The position numbers were made by a program, and so were the translations under genes. Of a stretch of DNA of 52,466 nt, positions 16,586-24,889 are shown piece after piece (position 1 is the first letter of the stretch; every line of letters starts with the position of its first letter). Origin of the DNA: Flavobacteriales bacterium (GTDB taxonomy: Bacteria; Bacteroidota; Bacteroidia; Flavobacteriales_D; Sanyastnellaceae); assembly GCA_002863125.1 (NCBI GenBank), contig PKEB01000002.1:1-52466 (forward strand), in the 5' to 3' direction. The notes under the pieces are model-generated. The model was given only the letters and a program-made list of their open reading frames with translations. It did not search any database and was not told where the DNA came from.

Positions 16586-18490
16586 ATGCGTCATTTCATT
16601 CCTGTATTTCTCTTGTTGTTCGCTTCCCTTTTCGTGTTCTCACTTCCCGGCGCACAGTCGCAATGTGAAGCAGGCGAAGTGGCCATTGAATTCGTAATCG
16701 ATACGGATCCATGGGGCTACGAATTGTACTGGGAACTCACACCTACCGGAGAGGCATGCGGAGGCGAAAATTTCATCGCTAGCGGAGGTAATTCGGCTAA
16801 TGTAGGCTGCGATGGAGCCGGCACTGGCGGCAACGGTGGCACCACTTACGGCAACAATGCCATCTACACCGAAGGACCGTTTTGTATCGCGGATGTTGAG
16901 TTGGTTGACTTGATTCATGTGGACAGCTACGGCGACGGCGGCAATCGGTTTGACCTCTACATGGACGGCATTTTATCCGGAATTTTCAACGGCACGGGAT
17001 ACGGCAACGTGTGGACATTCACGGCAGGGGAGAGTTTGTTCATCGATTATGATGTGCCCTGTGCTGCAGCGGAGATTGAGGTTGATGGAGAATCGGTTGT
17101 AGTGACCTCAGGAGGCGGAACCGTGCAAGCCGAGGAGTTGAGCCCAGGCCCAGCACCGAGTGGTTCGTGCAGCTTACCTGGTTCGTGGTGTGGCTCGGAT
17201 GGGTACGCTTCGAGTTCCGTTTGGTTGACGTTCACACCCGAGACGACAGATCCCGTGACCATCACGACATGTTCCGATTCTTCGACGTTCGATACGCAGT
17301 TGGCGTTGTACCGGGCGACCGATTGCGGTGATTTCTCGACCTACGAATTGATCGGGTCCAACGACGATTGGTGTGCGGGTTACCGCTCGACGATGTATAC
17401 GAGCTGCTTGGAAGTGGGTGAAACTTATTACATCCAAGTTGATGGATGGGCAGGCCAAACCGGCGATGCCGATGTGTCGGTCTTCACATCCGAGTCATCC
17501 GATTCGTCTGCAGATGCGCAGGTGCGCAACGTGGCGTGCCCGATGGATAAGGACACGGCTCCGGACGGCTTCATTCTGGCCTATGTGAACGAAGGCGGAT
17601 CGGACTTTGATTGCACTTGGTCGGGGCCAAACGGGTACACTTCAACTGATTCGTGGATATTTGACTTGGCCCCTGGGGTATATACGGCGAACATCACCAC
17701 GACCTGCGGTACGCAATTCACCATTGAGCGCACCGTTGCTGCTCCTGAAGCCTGGAGCGTGAGTACGACGGTGACCGAAGCGAGTTGTGAAGAGGCCTCG
17801 GACGGGGTCATTGAAATTGAGGTGGGAGGCGCATCGGATCCGTATACCTTCGCGTGGACCGGTCCCAATGAATTCACATCTGAACAGCAAAACCTCGATA
17901 GCCTGTCGCCAGGGACCTACCAGTTGAACCTCACCGATGCCAACGGCTGTTCGTATCCCGTGACTGCATTTGTTCCGGAGGTGGAGCCCAGTGATTTCAC
18001 CATTGGCAACGACACCATCATCTGCGAGGATGAGCCGCTGCTCATATACGGTCCGCTCGGCTACGACTACGAATGGCAGGACGGTTCCAACAACCAGTTC
18101 TTTTACGTTTCGCCCGGTGACTTTTCGCCCGGGACGTACAGCATCGTCCTCAGCGGAACGACCGACTCCGGTTGCGAATTCGCTGATGCTATGATCTTGA
18201 CGGTACACGATTGCTCGGTTGGCGTCGGTGAAGTGGGGCTGGGCGATGCCGTGTTGTACCCCAACCCGGCTGTCGAAAATGTCTTCTTCGAAGTGGATCC
18301 GGGGTCTAGTGGCTGGACCGTTCGCGCCTTTGATTTGGCCGGGCGGGAAGTAGCCTCAACCCAATGGATGGGCAGTTCCACAGCTGTGTTCGATGTGGCC
18401 AGCTGGAAAAACGGTCAATACGTGCTGCAATTCGAAGACGCAGAACGCGTCATCGTGCGCCAACTATCGGTTCAGCACGGATTGCGTTAA
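16586..18490 (+). CDS. Secreted protein with type A T9SS sorting domain
   Basis: A 634-residue exported protein. A signal peptide ends near residue 25. Residues about 26-150 are a DSYGDG-type domain, also found at the N-terminus of the lysyl oxidase at 21968. Residues about 155-305 resemble a pre-peptidase C-terminal fold (WLTFTPE, DTQLALY, YYIQVDG). Then come SprB/PKD-like repeats (GPNEFTSEQQNLDSLSPGTY, LTDANGCSYPV). The last 80 residues (LYPNPAVENVFFEV to the end) are a type A T9SS sorting domain. No enzyme domain is recognised, so an adhesive surface protein is likely. Its last 27 bp overlap the convergent threonine aldolase gene. Confidence 0.85.
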   Translation: MRHFIPVFLLLFASLFVFSLPGAQSQCEAGEVAIEFVIDTDPWGYELYWELTPTGEACGGENFIASGGNSANVGCDGAGTGGNGGTTYGNNAIYTEGPFCIADVELVDLIHVDSYGDGGNRFDLYMDGILSGIFNGTGYGNVWTFTAGESLFIDYDVPCAAAEIEVDGESVVVTSGGGTVQAEELSPGPAPSGSCSLPGSWCGSDGYASSSVWLTFTPETTDPVTITTCSDSSTFDTQLALYRATDCGDFSTYELIGSNDDWCAGYRSTMYTSCLEVGETYYIQVDGWAGQTGDADVSVFTSESSDSSADAQVRNVACPMDKDTAPDGFILAYVNEGGSDFDCTWSGPNGYTSTDSWIFDLAPGVYTANITTTCGTQFTIERTVAAPEAWSVSTTVTEASCEEASDGVIEIEVGGASDPYTFAWTGPNEFTSEQQNLDSLSPGTYQLNLTDANGCSYPVTAFVPEVEPSDFTIGNDTIICEDEPLLIYGPLGYDYEWQDGSNNQFFYVSPGDFSPGTYSIVLSGTTDSGCEFADAMILTVHDCSVGVGEVGLGDAVLYPNPAVENVFFEVDPGSSGWTVRAFDLAGREVASTQWMGSSTAVFDVASWKNGQYVLQFEDAERVIVRQLSVQHGLR

Positions 18491-19519
18491 TGCCGAGCAC
18501 GTGGCGTCGATCTGTCCTTGATTGAGGTCGCGGTGGACGACCATGCGCACCTTTTGGGGGCCGAAGGCGAAGCAATGGATGCCATCCCGGGCGGCAGCTT
18601 CCACAAATTCTGCTGCTGTCAATCCTGCGGCGATTTCGAAAATGACAATGTTGGTCTCGACGGGATCTACGGCGGAGACCCGGCTCAGTCCTGTGAGCAC
18701 GTCTCCGATTTGCTTGGCCCTGCTGTGGTCTTCGTGCAGTCGGGGCAATTCGTGATCCAAGGCGTGGTTGCAGGCCGCTGTCAAAACACCGATTTGGCGC
18801 ATCCCTCCGCCGAAAACCTTGCGCGAACGGTGCGCTTCGGCGATGAAGGCCTTCGAGCCAATCAACACCGAACCAACCGGCGCGCCGAGGCCTTTGGAGA
18901 AGCACACTGAAATGGAATCGAACAATTGCCCATAGGTCTTCCAGTCCACCACCGCCGGCAGGGCATTCCCCGCGCGCGCGACCATGGCGTTCCAGCACCG
19001 CGCACCGTCGAGGTGCAAGGGCAGCCCCGCCGCATCGCAGCCTTCGCGAATGGCCTGAATGTCATCTACGTTCCACACGGCTCCTCCGCCGCGGTTGCAG
19101 GTGTCCTCGATGCACACGAGGGAGGTGCGGGCGTAGTGGCTGTCTGCTGGATTGATTTCTGCTGCGGCGTCTTTCCATGTGAATCGGCCGTGGTCGCCGT
19201 GGAGCAGGCGAACGGACGCTCCTGAGTTGCGGGCAATTCCGCCGCCTTCGTAGTTGTAGATGTGCGCCATTCGGTCGCAAATGACCTCGGCTCCAGGCCG
19301 CACGTGCACGTTGATGGCGATTTGGTTGGTCATGGTGCCGGAAGGGCAGAACAGGGACGCTTCATGACCAAACATCTCCGCACACCGTTGCTGAAAAGCC
19401 TCAGTGGTGGGGTCTTCGGCGAATACATCGTCACCAGTTTGTGCGGCGTGCATCGCATCCAACATGGCCGGGGTAGGGCGGGTCAAAGTGTCCGACCGGA
19501 AATCAGCGTTCAGCTCCAT
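18464..19519 (-). CDS. ltaE: Low-specificity L-threonine aldolase
   Basis: A 351-residue PLP enzyme cleaving L-threonine to glycine and acetaldehyde. Motifs are DFRSDTLTRPT, the PSGTMTNQIA cofactor loop, HLDGAR (Asp contacting the PLP ring) and CFSKGLGAPVGS with the Schiff-base Lys209. ATG 19519 is chosen over GTG 19525 because a TAnnTTTG promoter ends 5 nt before it. The 3' end overlaps the end of the convergent T9SS cargo gene by 27 bp, both strands being coding there. It is divergent from the S46 peptidase. Confidence 0.94.
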   Translation of the reverse strand: MELNADFRSDTLTRPTPAMLDAMHAAQTGDDVFAEDPTTEAFQQRCAEMFGHEASLFCPSGTMTNQIAINVHVRPGAEVICDRMAHIYNYEGGGIARNSGASVRLLHGDHGRFTWKDAAAEINPADSHYARTSLVCIEDTCNRGGGAVWNVDDIQAIREGCDAAGLPLHLDGARCWNAMVARAGNALPAVVDWKTYGQLFDSISVCFSKGLGAPVGSVLIGSKAFIAEAHRSRKVFGGGMRQIGVLTAACNHALDHELPRLHEDHSRAKQIGDVLTGLSRVSAVDPVETNIVIFEIAAGLTAAEFVEAAARDGIHCFAFGPQKVRMVVHRDLNQGQIDATCSALTQSVLNR

Positions 19520-19524
19520 GAACA

Positions 19525-19555
19525 CAAAGCTAATCCCGGCCTTCTTATCTTCAAC
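19525..19555 (-). promoter_or_regulatory. Promoter of ltaE
   Basis: On the minus strand a GTTG box (19552-19555) is followed after exactly 19 nt by TAGCTTTG (19525-19532), 5 nt before the ATG. Spacing and sequence fit the Bacteroidota housekeeping promoter. Confidence 0.68.
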
Positions 19556-19578
19556 CCCGCAACACGAAATCGAACCCC

Positions 19579-21696
19579 ATGATCAACCGATTCACTCCCC
19601 TTTTCTTGCTCGCCACATTTGTCCTTTCCCATGCTTCCATCGAGGCGAAGGAGGGCATGTGGATACCGACTTTGCTGCAAGCAGTGGAAGGGGACATGCA
19701 GGCGATGGGCCTGCACTTGACCGCAGATGACATTTACAGCATCAACGAAGGCAGTTTGAAGGATGCCATTGTGCATTTCAATGGAGGCTGCACGGCGGAG
19801 ATGATCAGCGGGGAGGGCTTGCTGCTGACCAATCACCACTGCGGTTATGGCGAGATTGCCTACCACAGTACGGTTGAAAATGATTACCTAACAGATGGCT
19901 TTTGGGCGATGACGCGCGCGGAGGAGTTGGCCAACCCGGACTTGGTCGCCACCTTTATTGACCGGATCGAGGACGTCACGGAGCTTGTGCGCAATGCGGA
20001 AGATCCCCAAGCGGCAAAAGCGGACTTGGTGGCCCAAGCCACGGACGGCACCGGCCTCGACGCCGAGGTGGTGGCGTTTGATTTTGGCAACAGCTTTTAC
20101 TTAATCACCACGAAGACCTACCGCGATGTGCGGCTCGTAGGCGCGCCTCCTTCGGCGGTGGGAAAATTCGGCGGGGACACCGACAACTGGGTATGGCCGC
20201 GCCACACGGGGGATTTCAGCATGTTTCGCATCTATGCGGACGCGAACAATGAGCCGGCGGATTACAGCGAATCCAACGTTCCCTTTCAGCCGAAACACCA
20301 CTTTCCCGTCGACCTCGGTGGGGTCAAGGAGGGGGATTTCACTATGGTTTTTGGATTCCCCGGCCGCACGGAGCAATACCTGACCAGCGATGCAGTGACG
20401 TACGTGGTTGAGCACTTGAACCCAGCGCGCATCGAGATGCGTGACGCATCATTGGCTGTGGTCAATGCAGCGCGCTCCAGTTCACCGGCCTTGCGCATTG
20501 CATACGCGGACAAGCAGAGTTCCATCGCCAACGCTTGGAAGAAGTGGATTGGGCAAAACACCGGCTTGAATGAATTGGACGCCGTGGGCAAAAAGCTCGA
20601 ACTCGAAGCGGAGTTCATGGCCCGGGCCGCCGCAGCGGATAATTTGCCGTGGATGCAGTTGATCAGTAACATGCAATCGGCCAATGCAGAACGCAATCCC
20701 TACATGTTGGCCCGAAGCCTGTTCATTGAGTGGGTGTATTATGGTCCTGATGCTTTGAACTATGCGTGGTCATTTGCCCCGCTGGTAGAACGCTGGGAAG
20801 CCACGGAGGCCGCTGGTGAAACCGATGCCGTGATTGCGCAGTTGCAGGCCCGCACCAAAGACCATTTTCGGCAGTATGACGCGACCGTTGATCGGGACAT
20901 CATGGCGGCCCTTGTGGCCCCGTATTTTGACCACATCGATGGGGCATTCGTTCCGGAAGCCCTGCAGGCGGCGGAATCCGACCCCGACAACTGGGCAGCG
21001 CGCACCTATGCGAAGTCCGTATTCGACGACCGCGATGCGGTTGAGGCGTTATTGGCCAAAGGCAGCGCCAAAGCGTTTGCCAAACTTTCGAAGGACCCCT
21101 TGTATGCCCTCATCAAATCTATGCGCAACGCGTATTTCGATCGTGTCGCAGCTGGATATGGTGCCGCTTCAGCGGAACTTGATTCGCTGACCGGGATGTA
21201 CACCAACGGCTTGCGCACTTTGTTCCCGGAGCGCGCTTTTTTTCCGGATGCGAACAGCACCTTGCGTCTGACCTACGGAAAAGTGGAAGGGTCATCGCCT
21301 TACGATGGTATGACCTACCTGCCGTTTACAACGGCGAAAGGCATTTTGCAGAAATACATCCCTGGCGATGCCGACTTCGACTTGCCGGCGGATTTGGTTG
21401 CGGCACTTGAGGAAGGAGATTGGGGGGCGTATGCCAATGAAGAAGGCGAGCTTCCCGTATGCTTCACGGGTTCCAACCATACCACCGGAGGAAACTCGGG
21501 TTCACCAGCCATCGATGGGGACGGTCACCTTGTGGGCATCAATTTCGACCGGTCCTGGGAATCGACCATGAGCGATATTCTATTCGACGGCTCACGCTGC
21601 CGCAACATCATGGTCGACATTCGGTATGTCCTCTGGATCACCGATGTGTATGCAGGTGCCGGCCACCTCGTCGAAGAGATGGACGTGGTTCGCTGA
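19579..21696 (+). CDS. S46 family dipeptidyl-peptidase, DPP11-like
   Basis: A 705-residue periplasmic or surface serine peptidase that removes dipeptides from peptide N-termini, feeding amino-acid catabolism. A signal peptide ends near residue 23 (SIEAKEGMWIP is the usual mature start region). NHHCGY at residues 85-90 carries the catalytic histidine, DNWVWPRHTGDFS a conserved block with the catalytic aspartate, and GGNSGSP the catalytic Ser640. The residue 18 positions after the serine is Arg658 (in GINFDRSW). In Porphyromonas this position is Arg in DPP11 (Asp/Glu-specific) and Gly in DPP7 (hydrophobic), so acidic P1 specificity is inferred. Confidence 0.94.
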   Translation: MINRFTPLFLLATFVLSHASIEAKEGMWIPTLLQAVEGDMQAMGLHLTADDIYSINEGSLKDAIVHFNGGCTAEMISGEGLLLTNHHCGYGEIAYHSTVENDYLTDGFWAMTRAEELANPDLVATFIDRIEDVTELVRNAEDPQAAKADLVAQATDGTGLDAEVVAFDFGNSFYLITTKTYRDVRLVGAPPSAVGKFGGDTDNWVWPRHTGDFSMFRIYADANNEPADYSESNVPFQPKHHFPVDLGGVKEGDFTMVFGFPGRTEQYLTSDAVTYVVEHLNPARIEMRDASLAVVNAARSSSPALRIAYADKQSSIANAWKKWIGQNTGLNELDAVGKKLELEAEFMARAAAADNLPWMQLISNMQSANAERNPYMLARSLFIEWVYYGPDALNYAWSFAPLVERWEATEAAGETDAVIAQLQARTKDHFRQYDATVDRDIMAALVAPYFDHIDGAFVPEALQAAESDPDNWAARTYAKSVFDDRDAVEALLAKGSAKAFAKLSKDPLYALIKSMRNAYFDRVAAGYGAASAELDSLTGMYTNGLRTLFPERAFFPDANSTLRLTYGKVEGSSPYDGMTYLPFTTAKGILQKYIPGDADFDLPADLVAALEEGDWGAYANEEGELPVCFTGSNHTTGGNSGSPAIDGDGHLVGINFDRSWESTMSDILFDGSRCRNIMVDIRYVLWITDVYAGAGHLVEEMDVVR

Positions 21697-21715
21697 AGAC
21701 TGCGTGCGGATTGGA

Positions 21716-21844
21716 CTACGCCAAGAAGGCGATGATGGTAATCACCAATCCAAACAGAATCAGCGCAAAAACGACGGGTCCGCCGATTTCATTTTGTTCC
21801 GGTTCTGCGTGGTGTCCGTGGTCGTGAGAAGGGTCGTGTGCCAT
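21716..21844 (-). CDS. Small His-rich single-pass membrane protein (42 residues)
   Basis: The frame reads MAHDPSHDHGHHAEPEQNEI and then about 20 hydrophobic residues (GPVVFALILFGLVITI and on) to a stop. Six of the first 20 residues suggest metal binding or simple charge balance: HxxHDHGHH. Support for a real gene is a perfect TATTTTTG promoter ending 4 nt before the ATG, exactly the arrangement used by six other genes here, and a sensible soluble-head/one-helix layout. The tail is 20 bp from the convergent S46 gene stop. I do not recognise the family; small subunits of respiratory oxidases have a similar look, but this is only resemblance. Confidence 0.65.
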   Translation of the reverse strand: MAHDPSHDHGHHAEPEQNEIGGPVVFALILFGLVITIIAFLA

Positions 21845-21848
21845 GGAG

Positions 21849-21856
21849 CAAAAATA
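21849..21856 (-). promoter_or_regulatory. Promoter element for the 42-residue protein
   Basis: TATTTTTG on the minus strand matches TAnnTTTG exactly and is followed by CTCC and ATG. Confidence 0.55.
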
Positions 21857-21967
21857 ACGGATTCTTCCGCATTTATTGTTGCGGGCTGGTGCAACCCATT
21901 ATGCGTTGGTGGTGTTTGGGTCTACAGGATTGATTATCTTCGGAGTTTGACCACCAAATTGAAACCC

Positions 21968-24889
21968 ATGCTGGCATTTTCGACCCGTTTTTACGCGCTT
22001 TCGTGCGCGCTGATTTCTTGCCTGTGCCTGGCCATAGCTCCGGCTTGGAGCCAATGCGCTGACGACGAAACCACCATCGAGGTGGTCATCGAACCGGACG
22101 GCTACCCGAACGAAATTTCTTGGGAACTTTCTTACCAAGGCAACGTCATCGCCTCGGGGGGCGCTGAAGGAGACGTCATTTGTTTTGATGCCACCATCGA
22201 ACAGCCCTGCTTGCAATTCAGCATGTTCGATTCGTATGGCGACGGCATCTTCGCGCCCGGCGGCTATACCCTCTACCAAGACGGCACGGAAATCGCATCC
22301 GGAGGTGATTACGGGTACGGAGAGACGGTGAACTTTGATTGCGCGCCCGGGTCGACATGCAACGATGCGTTCGAGCTTGACGAATCGGATTACGGTACCA
22401 TTGAGCAAACCCAAGGCAATGCGTGGTATGTTTTCACGCCGCCTGCCAACGGTATGTACGAATTCAATACGTGCGGATCTGGCTGCGACACCAAGCTCTG
22501 GATTTACGATTACTGCAACATGGGCAGCTTCGACAACACCAACGAGGGCTCGATTTATTATGACGATGAAGAAGGCGGGTGCGGTGATGAAGCTAATCTG
22601 ACGGTGCTGTTGGAAGGCGGTGCGCCCGTTTGGATCCGAATGGGGTTGGGTTCGCCTGATTACGCATCACTTGTTGATCTTCAATCTGAGTGGGCGTACC
22701 ATGACCAAGGCGAGGACTTGGGTTCTGAATGGACCGCAGCGGATTACGATGATACCGATTGGGATTCCGGAAATGCGGAACTGGGATACGGTGATGGAGA
22801 TGAAGCAACAACGGTATCATACGGCGATAACGCATCGGACAAACACATTACGACCTACTTCCGTCACGCCTTTGAATACACCGGAGAATCGGGTTCAGGA
22901 ATGGAGGGCTTGTTGCGCTTGCGCCGCGATGACGGCGCTGTGGTCTACCTAAACGGGGTGGAAATCATGCGAAGCAACATGCCTGACGGATTCGTGAATT
23001 CCGAAACCACAGCATTGAGCGAAATCGTCGGCGGGAACGAATCACAGTTGTACGAATACCCAGTCGTGCTCAACATGAACAACGGGTTGAACGTGCTAGC
23101 GGTTGAAGTTCACCAGATCAATTCGACCAGTTCGGACATCAGTTTCGATGCCGAGTTGTTGCTGGCCGATCCCGATGGCACGTGTGCCGAGGGTTTTGAT
23201 TGGGTGTTCAATTTTGCTGGTCCTGCAACCGGGTGCACGGATGAAGAAGCTTGCAACTACAACCCACTCGCCGAGGTGGATAGCGGCGATTGTATTTATG
23301 CCGGAGATCCAGATTGCACGGGTCCAGATTTGATTGTTAGCGCAGAAGCCATCGTCAACAGCCTGTCAACCCAAGTGATGCAGGTGAGCGAGACGGACTG
23401 CTACATCGACGAGGGCTGCTTGAATGGCTACGGCGACCGGGAGTTGGTTCGCTTCACGACCCACATCCTCAACATCGGCACACTTGATTACTACATCGGT
23501 GTGCCCAGCCAGGCGGACAATAACCAGTTTGAATGGGGCGATTGCCACAGCCACTGGCACCACAAGGGCTACGCCAAGTATGACCTCTTCACGCTCGAAG
23601 GTCAGTACATTCCGATTGGGTTCAAAAACGGATTCTGTGTCATGGATCTCGAGTGCAGCGGCGGCGGTACCGGCCAGTATGGCTGCGGAAACATGGGCAT
23701 TTCAGCGGGCTGCGGTGATATTTACGGTTCTGGCTTGAGCTGCCAATGGATTGATGTGACCGATGTTGAGGACGGCACCTATTACTTGATCGTTCGGGCG
23801 AACTACGATTTCATCCCGGATGCCCTCGGTCGAGCCGAGAACTCGTATGACAACAACCACGCAGCCGTCTGCATCAACCTCGATCGTTCGACCGGTGAAT
23901 TGGAAGTGGATGTCATCGGTGACTGTGAGCCGTTCAGTGATTGCGAAGGCACGGAGTTCGGTACGGCCGAGACCGATTGCAACGGCGATTGCAACGGGAC
24001 GGCCTTGATGGGCGACCTCGATAACAACGGCGCACAAGAGTACGCCGACGCCGTGGCGTACGTAGAGCACATCCTTGGCGACGACATCGAAGCGCTGCCC
24101 TGTACGGACGTCGATCAAGACGACGAAATCACGGTGACAGACGCAGCCCACTTGGCGCTATGTCAACTTTTCAATGAGCTCCACCAGCATCCCGATAGCT
24201 CGGGAATCCATGACAAGTGCGAGTTCCCTGTGAACCACATAGTCAATCCTTTCGATACGGTGCATTTCACCATAGGCGCCGTCAACTGGGGCCAGCAGTA
24301 CATGGACATTTACGTGCACAACCCGAACAATCGAATCGTCGGATACCAGTTCTCCATGAGCGGCATGGCGATTTCTTCTGCGGTGAGCCTCGCGGACCCC
24401 ACCGAGTATTCCATAACGCCTTCCTTCACGCCTGGTGGAGTGGAGGTCATCGGCCTGTCATACGAGGACATGAGTTTCCCAAAGCACTATGAGTTTGTGC
24501 CGCTGGTGCGTCTTTACTGGGCTTCCATTGAAGACGAGGTGTGCATTGATTTCGTCACCGACGTCGTCAACGAGGCCTACCACAATACGCTGAATGTCAT
24601 TGAGGAAGGGTGCGTAACCGCGAGTGGTGTTGCTGAAACCGTGGACGCTGAAGCGCCCATGCTTTACCCCAATCCGATGACGGACTACGCCACGTTGCGT
24701 TTTGCCAATCCCACCGGGCAACCCATGCAGTTGACCATCACCGATCCAACCGGTCGTGTGGTTCACACCGCAAACCCCACAGGCACCACTTATACCATTG
24801 ACCGCGGCGCGCTGCGAAGTGGAACCTACCTTTACACCCTATCTGGACCTGCAACGCCAGTATTTACCGGTCAATTGAACATTCAATGA
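21968..24889 (+). CDS. Secreted lysyl oxidase with T9SS sorting domain
   Basis: A 973-residue secreted protein. Signal peptide to about residue 28, a DSYGDG domain (about 30-118), a PPC-like region, and a galactose-binding-like beta-sandwich (YFRHAFEY, LRRDDGAVVYLNGVEI). The lysyl oxidase domain (about 455-640) keeps the copper site CHSHWHH (His527, 529, 531), Lys553 in GFKNGFC and Tyr586 in DIYG. The last two align with human LOX Lys320 and Tyr355, which form lysine tyrosylquinone. CQWIDVTDVEDGTYYL is also strikingly LOX-like. A dockerin-like calcium segment (GDLDNNGAQEYADA, DVDQDDEITVTDAAHL) and a type A T9SS tail (LYPNPMTDYATL) follow. It should oxidise primary amines, perhaps lysines of surface proteins. 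It overlaps the CotH gene by 4 bp. Confidence 0.9.
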   Translation: MLAFSTRFYALSCALISCLCLAIAPAWSQCADDETTIEVVIEPDGYPNEISWELSYQGNVIASGGAEGDVICFDATIEQPCLQFSMFDSYGDGIFAPGGYTLYQDGTEIASGGDYGYGETVNFDCAPGSTCNDAFELDESDYGTIEQTQGNAWYVFTPPANGMYEFNTCGSGCDTKLWIYDYCNMGSFDNTNEGSIYYDDEEGGCGDEANLTVLLEGGAPVWIRMGLGSPDYASLVDLQSEWAYHDQGEDLGSEWTAADYDDTDWDSGNAELGYGDGDEATTVSYGDNASDKHITTYFRHAFEYTGESGSGMEGLLRLRRDDGAVVYLNGVEIMRSNMPDGFVNSETTALSEIVGGNESQLYEYPVVLNMNNGLNVLAVEVHQINSTSSDISFDAELLLADPDGTCAEGFDWVFNFAGPATGCTDEEACNYNPLAEVDSGDCIYAGDPDCTGPDLIVSAEAIVNSLSTQVMQVSETDCYIDEGCLNGYGDRELVRFTTHILNIGTLDYYIGVPSQADNNQFEWGDCHSHWHHKGYAKYDLFTLEGQYIPIGFKNGFCVMDLECSGGGTGQYGCGNMGISAGCGDIYGSGLSCQWIDVTDVEDGTYYLIVRANYDFIPDALGRAENSYDNNHAAVCINLDRSTGELEVDVIGDCEPFSDCEGTEFGTAETDCNGDCNGTALMGDLDNNGAQEYADAVAYVEHILGDDIEALPCTDVDQDDEITVTDAAHLALCQLFNELHQHPDSSGIHDKCEFPVNHIVNPFDTVHFTIGAVNWGQQYMDIYVHNPNNRIVGYQFSMSGMAISSAVSLADPTEYSITPSFTPGGVEVIGLSYEDMSFPKHYEFVPLVRLYWASIEDEVCIDFVTDVVNEAYHNTLNVIEEGCVTASGVAETVDAEAPMLYPNPMTDYATLRFANPTGQPMQLTITDPTGRVVHTANPTGTTYTIDRGALRSGTYLYTLSGPATPVFTGQLNIQ

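Noticed and set aside
18464-18998. 182-residue minus-strand ORF overlapping ltaE in another frame
   Set aside because: Arg/Gly-rich shadow in a different frame of the threonine aldolase gene.
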